Below, piece after piece: positions 24,885-37,799 of a DNA stretch of 64,000 bases; position 1 is the first letter of the stretch, and each line of letters opens with the position of its first letter. The notes under the pieces were generated by a model. The model saw nothing but the letters and a program-made list of their open reading frames with translations, did not search any database and was not told the origin of the DNA. The DNA is from Chionis minor. Taxonomy: Eukaryota > Chordata > Aves > Charadriiformes > Chionididae. The position numbers were made by a program, and so were the translations under genes. The DNA lies in assembly GCA_013398295.1 (NCBI GenBank), contig VZSF01011130.1, positions 189,263 through 253,262 of the forward strand, given 5' to 3'.

Positions 24885-25762
24885 GCCAGAAGGAGCCTTG
24901 TCTACAGTGACCATGAGATGGTAGAATCCAGGATCCTAGGAGGAGGGAGCAAAGCAAAAGGCAGGAGTACAACCCCAGACATTAGAGAGCAGACTTGGGT
25001 CTCTTCAGGGATCTGCTTGGAAGAAACCCATGAGATACAGCCCTGGAGAGAAGAGTGGTCCAGAAGACCTGGTGAATATTCAAATATTACCTCCTACAAG
25101 CTCAAGAAAGGTCCATTCCAACAAGTGGGAAATCAAGCAAATGCAGCTAGGAGGCCTGCATGGGTGAACAAGGAGCTTCTAATTGAACTCAGACATAAGA
25201 AGTAAGTGCATAAGGCATGGAAGCATGGGCAGGTGATTCAGGAGGATCCAGGAGTTGCTCTGCTATCTTGCAGGGATATGGTTAGGAAACTCAAGGCTGA
25301 CCTGTACTTGACTATGGCAAGTGACACGCAGGACAACAAGAAAGGATTCTACAGGAACAACAACAGCAAAAGAAAAACTTAGGAAGACATGGGCTCACTG
25401 CTGAATGGGGAAGGTGATCTGCTGAAAAAGGATTTGGAAAAGGCTGAGATACTCAGTGCCTTCTTTACCAACAACAGTGCCCTTTAGGTCAAAGGTGGTA
25501 ATTTTCCCCCTCTCTTCTGCATTGGTGAGACCACATCTGGAGTGATGTATCCAGTTCTGGGCTCCCCAGTACAAGAAAGCTATAGACTTACAAGACTGAT
25601 TTCAGCAAAAGGTCACAAAGATCAGTCAGGGACTGGAGCCTCTTTCTGACATTCAAAACCTGACTGGACATGGTCCTGCATGGTCTATGACCCTGCTTGA
25701 GCAGGAGTGTTGGACAGGATGATCTCAAGAGGTCCCTTCCAACCTAAACAATCATGTGATTC
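24885..25762 (+). mobile_element. CR1 LINE with large internal deletion
   Basis: This copy starts in the ORF2 endonuclease tail (LVYSDHEMVESRILGGGS near 24897) and continues through the linker (RRPAWVNKELLIELRHKK at about 25150-25202; DNKKGFYRNNN near 25335). It reaches the NFFAS-like block at about 25460. Near 25490-25505 it jumps to the distal 3' part (GTGAGACCACATCTGGAGTG and later CAAGAGGTCCCTTCCAACCT), so essentially the whole RT domain is missing. The 3' end is at about 25762. Frameshifts and stops are present. It is antisense to EYS. Confidence 0.85.
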
Positions 25763-28700
25763 TGTGTTCTTGAGATATTCCTGTAAGGTCAGTAAATTTA
25801 AGAACACCTAGTCTAAGCCAGAGTATAAAGGGTACAGGAATTTAAACATCTGCTCTTCGGGTCAGTAGCTAATGAACTTGAATAGCAGTAGCAGTAGGTT
25901 TGTTGGCTTTGACAGATCACTGATGAAATACTGAATACTGTTGGTGAACGGAAGCAAAGAAAGTGTTTCAGAAAGCGGCATATGTTTCTAAACACTAATG
26001 TTCTAATGTTCTGTTCAAACACAAAATCTGAAACTGAAATGAAAACACAAATTAATCTTTTCTATATTCTTTATGAGAATCCATTCTCTTGAGTTATTTC
26101 AACTAGCAGGCCACACAGAATAATTGGTTGATTCTAATGTTCCATCAAATGGTCAATTTTAATCGCATATACAAGAATTTATATGCATTAGTTTTATTGA
26201 ATGCATGTATTATGGGACTATTTTTGAGACTGAATAACAGATGTAATGATTTACCTGTATAAAACTGTAACAGCTGGATTGATGGAACTGGGATTAAGGT
26301 TTTCAGTGAACAAACATTATATGGACATACACTGCACAAACCTTCATACCTTAGACTGGCAAATGTAATAATGATTTTTTGAAACAGTATACAGTCCTTC
26401 TAAAACTAATTATGAATTCAATTCAAAATTTATTAAATGTACTTAATGTCCTATAGCATTTCCAGTTTTATGCAACATGACATCCACATGGGTATGATTC
26501 ACGTGTACGCTGACTTAGAATTCAAAATTAAAATACAAAGTATCTAAGAAATTCCATTTCACAACCACATCCAAATATGTTTTCTTTATCAATTTATAAA
26601 TTCATATGATAGAATAACAATTCTTAAATCTTTTCCAGACTGCTTTCACTGTTAACCTTCAAAGAATTTTGAAAAAGGGGGGTGTGATAAGATGATGGCG
26701 ATATTGCATCAAGATGGCTCAAGTTATCTACCAAAACACCATTTAATTTCTCATTCATTACATAATTGATTATGTTGGAAGTCACTATTGCAAGTATGAA
26801 GCTTAGCAGTACTTGAAGACAGCAAAATGTCTTCCACACATCACGAGTATAAGCTACACTCTACACCTGTTCCGATACAAAGACAGTAACATTTACAAAG
26901 AGCTTCTCAGATGTTTCCAATTCGTCAAATAAAAAATTCCTCTTTTCCAAGGTAACTGGCAATGTTGGGAACAATAGCAAAACTTCAGAAAATTAGTAAT
27001 TTTTTTAAAACGGATTTAATGCAATTTTCAGTAATATTTGCACACTATGAAGAGTACCCGGCACCTGTAAATGCTAATAAAATGATGACCAAAATGTACG
27101 CACTACCATGAAAACATACATATCTCTGGAATGATGAAATTAAATAGATAAATCCCATGACTCATAATAAGTCAACAGGTTGTATCGATGGCAATTTACA
27201 AATTATTTTTAAAAATACATTTGCAGAACGCACATGCAATAAAAACCTGTAAGATCAGTTTAAACAACTACCTTTTCTGTGGAAAAGGAGGAAGTGGAAA
27301 TGTAGGTAAAAAAATAGATACTGATAATGTAATCATGTAGTTCGCACTCGGTACATTCCGTCTTGCCACAGTTTCCATGTGGAGGTACAAAAGCATGTTT
27401 AGGACTTTCACAGTTCAGAACAAGCCATCTGCTTTTGAAGTATGAAGATGAAATAATAAACTTCTAACAGCTTCTGTAGAACTCCATGGTCTAGGCTAGA
27501 GCTGGCCAAACAACATTAACTGAATAATTTATTTAACAAATAAATGCTTTTGCGGAAAGCTAAAGGTGCCCTTCTGAGCCACAAGTAAATGCTTAACTCC
27601 ATACCACTAATTAAAGTGTGACAGAAAACCAGAGACAATTATCTTCAATATGTTCACTTGGAAGATAATTGAAGTATTAACGTACACACTACAACAATAA
27701 AGCTCTGTGGGAATAGGAACTATGATCATTAAATTCCAGAGCAAAATTCTGACAATTGTGCAGGTAAATAAGATGGAAAAGAGTGACACTATCCTACACA
27801 GGCAATTCATGATTGCCTAGGATCTTCCAAACAGAACAGAATCTCATGTCCCTCATCACTGGCTAGAACAGACAATCTAAACTTTTTCAGGAAATATAAT
27901 TAAAAAAATTATAATTTAGAGAAGAAAAGTGTAAGATGTCTAAAAAATCCCCAGTATTCCCACTCTAAAAGCTAAAATCCATGCCACTATCCAGAAAAAA
28001 TATATCTCAATCTCTTGCTTGTTACTTTCCTTCAACCACTGAATTGAAGCAACACCATCTGGCCCCAGTGACAGTCACATCATTTTAACCACAAATAACG
28101 TACAGCAACTTTTGTGGCAGGCAAACACATTTCAGAACTCGCACATGGAATAAAATGTGCTTGAACTCATGTTCTTTGAATAACTTTAAAGAACAAATCC
28201 ATAAAACAATCCAAACTACATCACAAGTATTTGCTCAAAGCTTTAACTGAAAAGATCAATACAATCTCAATTATGAAATCACATAGAATTAAACCCAAAC
28301 AAATGCACATTTTCAAACCCAGCAATCAAATCATTCTAAAATAAACAGAAATGGAAAGAATGGATTGAAACAGGTCTCTGCTTTCTTTAGGCAAGGCAAA
28401 AAAAGTAAGCAATCAGAGTTTCATTGTTTTTTTCTATAAAGCTGTCATTTCATGAGGACGATAATGACAATGACTGAACATTTAAAATTCATTTAATCTT
28501 CATCAGGTTTGAAAGAAATGGCCATATGTAAGGAAACTAATCATACAGTTAAGAGAAAGTAATAGCTGTAAACTATGGGGATATCTTAGCTTCCTCTATA
28601 TGGCAGATTTAGAAAGAAAAAGTTTGGGAAGATGATACAGACGTTATTGGCCGTGTTAATTATACTGTTTATCCACTGGAGCCATAGTTGCATCCAGAAC

Positions 28701-31158
28701 TGGAATATCTGTCAAATACAATCTTAGAGCCTTATTCAAATCTAATTTAACAGAAATATTGTCTCCTAGTTTGAGTGTTTTCAAACATCAACAAAACCAG
28801 TTATTTATTCCAGTCTTTGGCTCTTTTCATGCATTACAGGGAAAAAAACCTCATTAATTTTGCAGGTAAAACATACAGGTAGAGTTACCTGTCTTCAACA
28901 GTCACTAAGAGAACACACATCAACAGTTTTGTCATGGATTCATCTTTTATAGCCTATGATACAAGATCCTGGGGGGCCACAAATGCCTTGTCAAATTTGC
29001 TTTTTTCTTTGGCAGAGGTTAAGGATGATTGTGGAAGGACTACAATTTTATTGCTGCTTGGTGACGGATATACTGCGCTCTCTACATTTTAGAAGGACTC
29101 ACAAGAATAATCACTAGTCATTTTGAAGGCCAAGCCTATAAACTCAGATGCATGTAAATCCCCGCCAGTCAGAGTCCACAATCACACCTTACAAGGTAAT
29201 TAGTATGCCACTGTTTTAAAGGTAGCAGCATAAATTCCAGTAAACAAAAGTAATGTGTAAATTGAACTGACATTACATTTTAGTGTAACAACATGGAGAG
29301 TGAAGCCACTCTTTAAGGTAAAAAAGAGGGAAATAAATTTATTTTTCAGTGTGAACTTGAACTCTATAACTAGAATCAATCTTTTAAATGCCACTTAGCT
29401 GCATTTGTTGCTAATATATTATTAGGCTTTGAAATCTGTACAGCATTTTAATGTCTTTCTTACGAAGCAGAGACAATGCTACCACAGTTAACACAGTGCA
29501 ATTAGCTAACCAACATCTCACACAAGAGTAGTCTCTGAGATTAAAAAACGAAGTTAGAATCTTCTGTTATTATTGAGATGCATGCATCCTTCTATCAAGT
29601 ATCTTCTAAAAGAAAAAAAATCTTTATCTTCTGGTTCACAGGGAGAGGAAGGGATAGATTTTTCTTTGTGAATTTTACATACATTTACAATTTGTACAAA
29701 AATCCTAAAATACATTAATATACTTTCAGCTAACAAGTAAATTTGAACGTATGCTAAGTGACTTTGCTTCATTAATACTAGGCATTAATACTAATACAGA
29801 ATAAAAAGGAAAAAAACCCTGTTTTCAATGGAGCATAAGATTAATGTACAGACCTGTGGCTCAGAAGAAATACAAGACAGAAATTAGACAGATTCTTAAA
29901 CAGTAGGTCTTTCTATATATTGAAAAGAGGTCATATATTTATCTTCTAAAGAGTTTATTTTTAAAAGAATATGATAAAGCTTATGGGGTAAGCATAAAAT
30001 CTAACAAAAAAAAAGCCTGAACAACCTCTTCTCCCCATACCAGTCTAATCTATATACTGAGATCATAAAACCTCCTGGCAAGAAATGCATTTTAGAGTTT
30101 TGCAACATTTACATCATACAGAAACAGTTCAGAAAACAAATACAAAAATTTTTGGTCGTAAGAAGGCAATTGTGAGAACTCTGATGTGCATATTTCAGGG
30201 AAACTTTTGCAGTCTCCTTCATATACCATCCTCTAAGAGCAAAAACGGCCCTAGCTAAAGGTACATTTAATTTAATAACTTGTGGAATAAGTTCCCTCAC
30301 ATCACAAATGCTTACAGTTCAGATGCAGCAATTAGCTACGACATTTTAGATATGTAATAAATAAGTAATACTTTCTTCATCGCAGTAACTTGAAATTTTA
30401 TATGGGTGTCAGAATTGTTTCTAAAATATTTGTAAAGTAAATACTACATAATTTACTGTTATTTCAGTGTTACTAATATAAATATCTCACAACATCTATA
30501 TAATTTCATTCTTACCTTTTTCCTAACTTGCACATACAAAATTTCATGATTAGAAGAGTTAATCCATTACCAAGGCATGATACCAATTCATTTTCCAAAA
30601 TTATACGTTAACCATCTGTGCACTATTGTGTGTACTAGATGAAAAACGACCATACTGGTCAGCCACCATTGTATACTGCTGACAGTACTTGCATATGTAA
30701 ATATGACAGCTTACTGCATTGTGAGTAAAAATGCCCATTTTTAATTTTTCATCTTAAAATTAAACAATAAATTAGTCCTGTATTTAGCACTATAATTCTC
30801 ATGACAGATCTAATTTATTCAATGTGTAAATTAATAAGCATAAATTATGAGCTAAACATTTGTAACCTCCAAGGTTATGTTTAAATTATTTCAGTTCTCA
30901 AACTGACTTCATCTGTATCTATAAAAGCGCCTGGAGTTTGAATGATTCATATGTTCTCCGCAGGACTGAACTACTCTGTGTGAAGTAAAATGTATTTTCA
31001 ATCAAAGACACCAGCTTATGAAAAAGGCTTCCAAATATGCATACAATTTTGCTTTCCAATATGACTTGTCTTTTCATTGTCAAAAAAAGTGAAGTCACAC
31101 TGTAGCTCAATATATATGATGAAAACTCTTCAGTGTAACACAGTGGTTAAGTTCTTAC
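25763..31158. other. AT-rich stretch, probably EYS intron downstream of the 31159 exon
   Basis: I looked on the minus strand for the next EYS exon, which should complete the laminin G domain and begin with one base finishing a phase-2 codon. I found no convincing candidate, so that exon is probably further left, beyond the window or hidden in a short frame. No repeats were recognised. Confidence 0.55.
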
Positions 31159-31312
31159 CTTATTGTGATAGGAATGAGTATATCCTTGCTAATGGATTGA
31201 TTGACAGATACAGTCAGAATGTTCTGAGAGTTTCCACAACTGAATCGAGCTGTTGGTCTTCCCTCCACAAGATACAAGTGAAGAAACTGTTCTCCAAAAT
31301 TCTTTTCACTAG
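31159..31312 (-). CDS. EYS: EYS exon, second part of a laminin G domain
   Basis: This 154-bp exon on the minus strand encodes about 51 residues containing SEKNFGEQFLHLYLVEGRP, CGNSQNILTV and ILIPITIR. EYS is a secreted EGF/laminin-G protein of the photoreceptor extracellular matrix. These blocks match, from memory of the family, its C-terminal laminin G region, probably the second of five such domains. The donor is AAG|GTAAGA (intron G at 31158) and splits a codon after two bases. The acceptor lies after a pyrimidine-rich TTTTTGTTTTCGAAG. It is chosen over a CAG 32 bases upstream because only it leaves two leading bases, which complete the phase-1 codon ending the exon at 41764. The joined reading is ...NGTILY-T-SEKNFGEQ.... 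No internal stop or frameshift is present. Confidence 0.88.
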
Positions 31313-32454
31313 CTTCGAAAACAAAAATGGAGACAATCACACTTCTGAAAGTGTAGGGCCTTCTAAAAATATTCTATACTCCTGGAATGCTATTGCCAGC
31401 CATAATGACTGTGTGACATCTTCTATCCATAGACAGTGCTTTGCTTGAGTGACTGTGAGAATAAAATTAAACTCTATCAAAAGCTGATAACAGGTCAAAG
31501 TAAAAGAAAATAACTGAAAGACCAAATTTACTTTTATGCCACTGTGGCTGCATAAACCCTACAGAGATCTTTATATTAACTGAAGGTTACTTTTCTCTAC
31601 ACCCAGCAGTATCTTTAAAGTGGCAAAGGTGACAATAAAAAAAACAAATCACAAAAACACTATAATATGATACTATTTCATTCAGCTTTTCAACCATATT
31701 ATACAAAATAAAAATTATGAGAACATCTCCTCCTCCCTATAATCTCTGTAAAGATTATGAACAATTCACCTTTCCCAATTAATTACACATTTCAGACTTG
31801 ATGAGATTGTTAGCTACAAAACAGCAGACATATTGTTACTTGCACAGTTCAAACTAAGAATAAAAAGATATTTTAAAAAAAAATTCTTTCAATCTTTTTT
31901 CACTTCCACTAAATAGTATATTGTAAATATGACAGCAAAATGTTTTTACTTGAATGGCACCTGCTTTGTCTACTAAATAAAGAACTGACACCTACAATTG
32001 CAAATTATTTTGGACGAGTGTTTTTTTACGAATTTGCCCTTTGAATGTAACTATTTACTTCTCATAGAAGGTAAGGACACAGTTCCTGTTAAGATTTTTA
32101 TTGCTCTGTTAAAAAATAAACTGTTAAAATGTTAACCTATTTTATAGTATTTACAATACTTGACTGAAGTAAAAAAGACTCAATAGCTAAGTCATGAAAT
32201 TGAATTTACTGCATATATTTGTTCAGCAGTGTTTGAGCATAAGATTACTATGTTGTTCTTAACTTCCAGAATCATGTTTGGAATCCTGGAACCTTGAGTT
32301 CCAGAATCAAATCTGTATCCAATTCTCCATCTAGTCTGCAACACATCTTCTATCCATTGTCTGTAGCTGAGTTGAGAAAAAAACACAGACAACACACACT
32401 GTAAAATAAACTTTTTAATGAGGGTATGTGGTAGGAAAAAGCACTTGCTTCCTT

Positions 32455-32760
32455 AAGGCTATCTAATCATCAACCTTGTCAAATGGGATGACAAGGAAAA
32501 GGGGGAAATCAACACATGCAGTGGCACAAATGTGATTGAGAAATGGAGATGGTAACACGAACCAAATCCGGTCAGTTACACTAACTGGCGTGGGAATGCT
32601 TATTTCTGTAAGATTATCTGATTGAGGACCCTGTTGAAATGGGATGATGAGGGAAAGGGGAAGGCAATATGCAAAACATAAACATACAAGAAAAACAGTA
32701 ACAGAAACAATGACAAGAAACCAGTCTTGTCAGTCACGCTAATGGATGCGCTATCAAGAA
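32455..32760. repeat. Diverged tandem duplication, about 156-bp unit
   Basis: Two units start near 32458 and 32611. Matching blocks recur in order: TATCTAATCATC / TATCTGATTGAGG, AAATGGGATGA (32482 / 32638), a purine-rich AAGGAAAAGGGGG / AGGGAAAGGGG, and GTCAGTTACACTAA / GTCAGTCACGCTAA (32571 / 32730). The purine runs resemble retroviral polypurine tracts, which normally precede an LTR, and an LTR-like region follows. Confidence 0.75.
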
Positions 32761-32924
32761 ACTTCGGGCATCGCTTCACAGAGTGCCAACCTGGACTTTG
32801 CAACTAAGAAGGGTGCAAACCTGGGGGTCTGGGATACTGGGGGAGGGTTGTGTTTGTCGAACTATGCAAACTAATGTGGCAATGTGTACAAACAGGGAAC
32901 TGTGGAGGAACAGACCTGAAGAGG

Positions 32925-32931
32925 TATAAAA
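32925..32931 (+). promoter_or_regulatory. LTR-type TATA box
   Basis: TATAAAA sits in GAGGTATAAAAGAGG, the best-formed TATA element in the window, with a polyadenylation signal at 33020-33025. It would drive transcription antisense to EYS if active. Confidence 0.6.
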
Positions 32932-33092
32932 GAGGAGAGTTGTGTGTAAAATGGGGCCAGTCAGCTTACTTGTCCGACTGAGCCCTGCATCTGATCATTG
33001 CAGTCTGTGCCACCTTCTTATTAAATCCTTTCTTAACCATTTCTCTAATCTCGCTCTCTACCAATCACAGATGTTAGAGTGCTGCAAGGATT

Positions 33093-33225
33093 AAGTGCCA
33101 GCTAGCAGGGCGACCAGTGTGAGTGGGTTTGGTGCCAGCTACTGGAGTCAGCCCGGCATGTAAGTGTCAGCTAATGGAACCAGTGGGAGTCTCAGTGCCA
33201 GGGACTGGAGCAGATGGGAGGGCTC
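33093..33225. repeat. Four degenerate tandem units of 31-38 bp
   Basis: Units begin at about 33093, 33131, 33162 and 33194, each opening with a form of AGTGCCAGCTA followed by a CTGGAG/CCAGTG block. A possible decayed fifth unit follows. The array lies directly downstream of the LTR poly(A) signal. Confidence 0.75.
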
Positions 33226-33345
33226 AGCCGCTAACCACTGGGGTACTAACGTTGCACGTCCCAAACCCCAGCTATTGGCAGAGACCAGGATAAGTGTGTT
33301 TGTGGGTGGGTGTGTGTGCGAGGGGCTTCAAGGACTAGGTGACAG

Positions 33346-34010
33346 TAATTGACGATGCACTCACTGCCTTGAGGACTCACATAAGACATGAGAAAGCAGA
33401 GTCCTCTCCTCCTCTGTGGCTGGTAGAGGCAGAAGTTCACTAGGGGAGGCGCACACATGACACTTGCTAGATTCACAAGTGCACGCACACAAGTACCAGC
33501 ATGGCCCCCTGTGTACATCCGATACCCCTGCCCAGATCCCAGGCCTTCTTACCCATCCCATGGGTCTCCTACTCATGAGCTCAGGGACAGACGCGTGCAC
33601 TGACACACCGTCCCCCAGGCACTCCACACTCAGGGGTTCTCCCAGATGCCAGCATGGACCCTCTACCTATCTGATACCCTTGCCCGGAGCTGGGGCCTCC
33701 TGCTGGCAGCCTGTGTAGCCAGTCGTGTCATGTTCTGTGTGCATCTGCATGTCACATCACACACATCTGTGTGTCTCTGGGATACATGCTGCACATGGTT
33801 TAACCTGCCAATGGCAAAGCAGCAGAGATGTCCATCAGCCTGGGATGGAGACTCCCGAGTCTCCGACCTGCTGGGCAGGAGGGAGTCCCAGGCCTGCAAC
33901 TGTTGCAGGTGGCCACAGCTTAGAACACCCCTTACAATTTCTATTCAGAAAGGTAAAAAGAATGTGGGTGTACTTGGGGCAGCTCCTTGCCGGAAAACCT
34001 ACTAATTTGT
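33346..34010. other. GC-rich block with an internal 153-bp duplication
   Basis: This block continues the GC-rich sequence after the LTR-like region. The segment starting CCAGCATGG at 33496 recurs at 33649, followed in both copies by forms of GATACCC..TGCCC and GGCCT.CT, giving a period of 153 bases. Several frames of 78-119 codons are open on both strands. They overlap each other and have no motif, so I do not call genes. It is probably part of the same retroviral remnant, or a local satellite. Confidence 0.55.
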
Positions 34011-37000
34011 AAAGATAAAATGATCAACTTTAATTTGGAGGACAAAACAGAAAGGAAAAGATAATATATTTTAGCAGATAGAGGCAACAGATGCTTGCAA
34101 CTTCCTGATCATTTGCTTTTCTACAGTTCACAGCAGAAACTGTTCGCAATGTAGACTACCTCCTCAAGAGCAGCTTTCTAGTCAACACAGCGTTTCTTCA
34201 GTCTGTTACAAATCCTGATGACCTACTGAAAGTCTTTTATGCTTAGACATATTTTGTATTCTGAATACTTAATTAACTCCAAAGCTACTTTAATTTGACT
34301 GGATTTTATGCCTTTGGCTTTTATGATTTCCTTCTACAATTGTCTGAAAATTGTCTTTCAAAATGTATTGCACTATCACTGTTCAAAAAGTCACTGCTTT
34401 TTAACCCTAACATAACTGATATAAGCACATATTGCACCATTTGTTTCCTTATCTTCTTCTCCTCTCCCTGCACATGCTGTTCCAGGCATTTCCAGTTTCT
34501 ATCAATAAGTAAATCTGTAAGTTACATGGAATTCAGGGAGAATGAAGTGGGGGAGGGCTGTGAACGTATATACTGACAGCATGTCTTGAAGAAGGGAAAT
34601 TACAGATGAATAGCTCATTTCTCTTCTCCCAGTGACTCCGTCAGTCCATTCACATTGCCCAATAGTAAAAACTTGGAAGAAGGTCCCCAGCATCATTAGT
34701 AAAGTAAAATATTTGGGACAGCTCCCCCAAAGGTAGCATTACTCCTTGAAACCTCAGCGAGTGTCACCACTTGAACTTCAGTCTAGGGAGTGCTTGCAAG
34801 TCACACAGGTGAATAAAAGCATTCTTCCTATAATCTGCTAGATGGTATGAGATCCTTTGAAAGGACAGTCCTTTAAATCTTTCCACAGCGCACATGAGGA
34901 GGCAGAGTGTCCCTCTGAATAATTTTGTTCTGGCAATATAAAAGAGCATATGCTACCTAGTGTATATGGTGGGAGGCTGTCTTCATAGGAAAAGCCTGGG
35001 TATTAAGCGAAACTGTTCCCAGAACAGAGAGAGATCAGGAACCACCCGAGTAAAAAATCCTGTTGGATATTAGGGGTTACTTGTCTTGACCTTAGTAGAG
35101 ATTATGTGAGGGGATCAGGTCAGAGAAACCAGATCGCAGCAATCTTTCTTTCACAGGAAAGTGCAAGCTGGAAGGCTATTTTTGTACATCAGTATGATGG
35201 CAAGCAAGTGGCCACCAGGCTCAAGTGATTGCCTGTCTAGAAAAGACAGACTTAAATTCCCATGAAGCTATGGGACAAAGCTTTATTAGGCAAAAGCATA
35301 TTTTGTCACTGAGGAAGAAGGATACTGTGAAATGCTTCTGCTTGAGAACGCCAGCTGAAACAACAGACAAATAGACTATGACTGAATTGCCTGAAAGGCT
35401 CATCTTTAGTTTTAGGAGGGTAAGTAGAATATGGGCAGATCTGAGCAACAGAGCTTCTGAGAGCACAGGAAAATAATTTATAAGCCAACTTACGGAAAAG
35501 AAGCTGGTGTCCATAAGGAATGCTATAAACATGGGCTGCGATATCTGAAATCCAATTGGCAGAAGTTATAGACTACCATATATATTAAAAGTTAAACAAC
35601 ACGTCCTTGAAGGGATTGTGAACAGTATTATGCTGACTCCTTTAAAACTGAAAATGATGAAGTAAAACTTTATAACTGTATCAGTTTTTTATGACCATTT
35701 GCAATTTATTTTGCTTTGTGACTAAATATCAAAATTTGCATTGACATGTTGATGAAATTAAATCATGCAAACACATAAAAGCAGTAAAGAATAGAAAAAC
35801 AAATTGCAAGAATGCATACTGTATTTAACAAAGAAATATTTCTCAAACGATGGTTAATCTTTATTGGCACAAATGTAATCTCCTTACATTCTGCCAATAA
35901 TTTAAAGTAACTGCAAAAAGTCCAGACATTTTTAGTCCACTGATTGTTACCATTTGTATGCTTCTTAAATACATACTGAAAATAATTAGGGAAAACATCA
36001 TTATTACAAAGGTAAGTACATTTGTCTTCACATTAAAACAAATGGTGATTTATAATTTATTAAAAATTATATGCAAACCAGTTTTTCTTGGATTAGTTTC
36101 TGGGCCTCTGACATATGTAGTAATTTTCTATAAATCACTTACATCCTATCTCTTTCGCCATGTTTTTAACAGACAACCTATTTTTTGGGAGCCTCTGCAA
36201 ACAACAGTTAATCCTTCATATTTGTTACTCTCAAACAACCATTTATAAAATCCTTGCTAATAAAGGCATTAAATAGGAAAATAAATTTCAACAACAATAT
36301 TGTGTTATTTAGTAAAGTGACATGCCCAGCAGAGTTATTGATTCTCATATTAGTATTTACATGAACTGCTAAATGGTATTACAGCAATGCATGTTTACTT
36401 TTAAGTGTTTACTTCTCTGTATTTTAAGATGCATTAATATAAACAAGTGAAGAAGGCACAGATCTCCTTTTTGGATCCTCACTGGCTGGTGTACTAGGTA
36501 AAGATAGATACATGTTTTAATCCTTTTACATTTTCTTAAGATTCTGACTTAAATATTCTTCTTATGCATAATTTCTGATTCAAATCCATTTGTATATCAA
36601 AAGCATCTTGTCTGAGATTTCTCAATTTAATAAAATGCTTACTAGTTATCTGCCAGAGAAATAGATGTAACTTCATCACTACCTGGTAATATCAGTTGTG
36701 TTTGTAAAATGAATGATCTAGAAGTGGACTAATTTGAAAAAAAAATTTCTAGTAAAATGCACCTGAAACAAGCAAATCACTGTGATTTTCTTCCTATTTT
36801 TAAAAATGTTTTTGACAAAGACAGAGGATTTTTGCTTTATGACCCCATGAAACTCATTGCAACTTAATTATGGAGTATTGATAACATCAGTATATTAACA
36901 GAATATGAAAATATCAGAAACATTAACCCTTTTTTATAATTCTGTAGTTCTTGTGCCTAGTGACTGAACTAGCCTCAAGACGACTTTCTGCTGACAGTTC

Positions 37001-37799
37001 ATTTCTCAGCTGTTTGATGGTAGCACAGCTTCAAAAAAGCAGCAGCAGAAGCAGGAGTTGTACTATTATTAAAAAGAGTACAGCTGACAACAGCAGCTTC
37101 TCTTTTGAAGTCGATAGGAGGGAAAATGAAAGACAGAGCAAGGGGAAAAAAACAGGGGTGAAGGAAGAACAGGGAGCTTATGAACTCATGAAGGTTATTA
37201 TGTTTATCTGACAGAACAGCTTGCTGCCTGCATGCTGAAATAATAAATTACAAAATTCTGGATAATCTGTATATGCACATAGTATTCACGCACAAAACAC
37301 TGGAGAGATTTTTATTTTAGAAATGTATATAATATTCTGTTTTACATGCATGTAAAACTAAATAAGGATATTGATATGGACAATCATAGCAAACATTTAT
37401 ATTATTTGAAAAGGAATCTAATTACCAGAGAGACAGAGAACAAAAAAGAAAGAGCAAAAATAAGGGAAAGAAACCGATGCTACAGAACAGCCTCAGGAAG
37501 ACTAAGTAGAAGTGTAAAGCAAAGATGTAATTAATGTTAAATACAGTACCAGAGTTCTACAAGATTCGCAGTCCTCCAGTACTTTCAGTGTCTGTGTTCA
37601 GCAGCCAGGTAGAAATCCAAATCATGTTTTTTTAATCTTAGCAGAAATCTAACCTTAGAAGAAAACATACTCGTACTTAAAAGAATGAAATCTTGCAGGT
37701 CAGGTAAAGCCCCGTTTTAGGGGTAACAAGGCTAATCGGAATGCAAGTATGACCAGTGAAGAAAAAACGAGTAAAACAACTCCTAGAAATCATGTAAAA

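Larger units (their letters stand above)
32800..33345 (+). mobile_element. Retrovirus-like LTR, boundaries uncertain
   Basis: A TATAAAA box at 32925-32931 is followed about 90 bases later by ATTAAA (33020-33025) and then by a set of short GC-rich tandem units (33093-33225). This compact promoter/poly(A) spacing is typical of class I (gammaretrovirus-like) LTRs. The U5-like units resemble avian LTRs I have seen, but I cannot name the family. No clear TG...CA pair with a target duplication was found, so both ends are approximate. It lies in the EYS intron, antisense to the gene. Confidence 0.65.

Noticed and set aside
29554..29772. Minus-strand frame with EGCMHLNNN, resembling the end of a laminin G domain
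   Set aside because: The preceding residues do not fit a laminin G fold, and no acceptor in the required phase was seen. The likeness is a few residues only.
31077..31448. 123-codon plus-strand frame over the EYS exon
   Set aside because: It is the antisense of the 31159-31312 exon and its flanks. The minus strand has the splice sites and laminin G motifs.
31416..32357. 15-base exact repeat ACATCTTCTATCCAT at 31416 and 32343
   Set aside because: A 15-base match is expected by chance a few times in 64 kb, and the flanks do not align.
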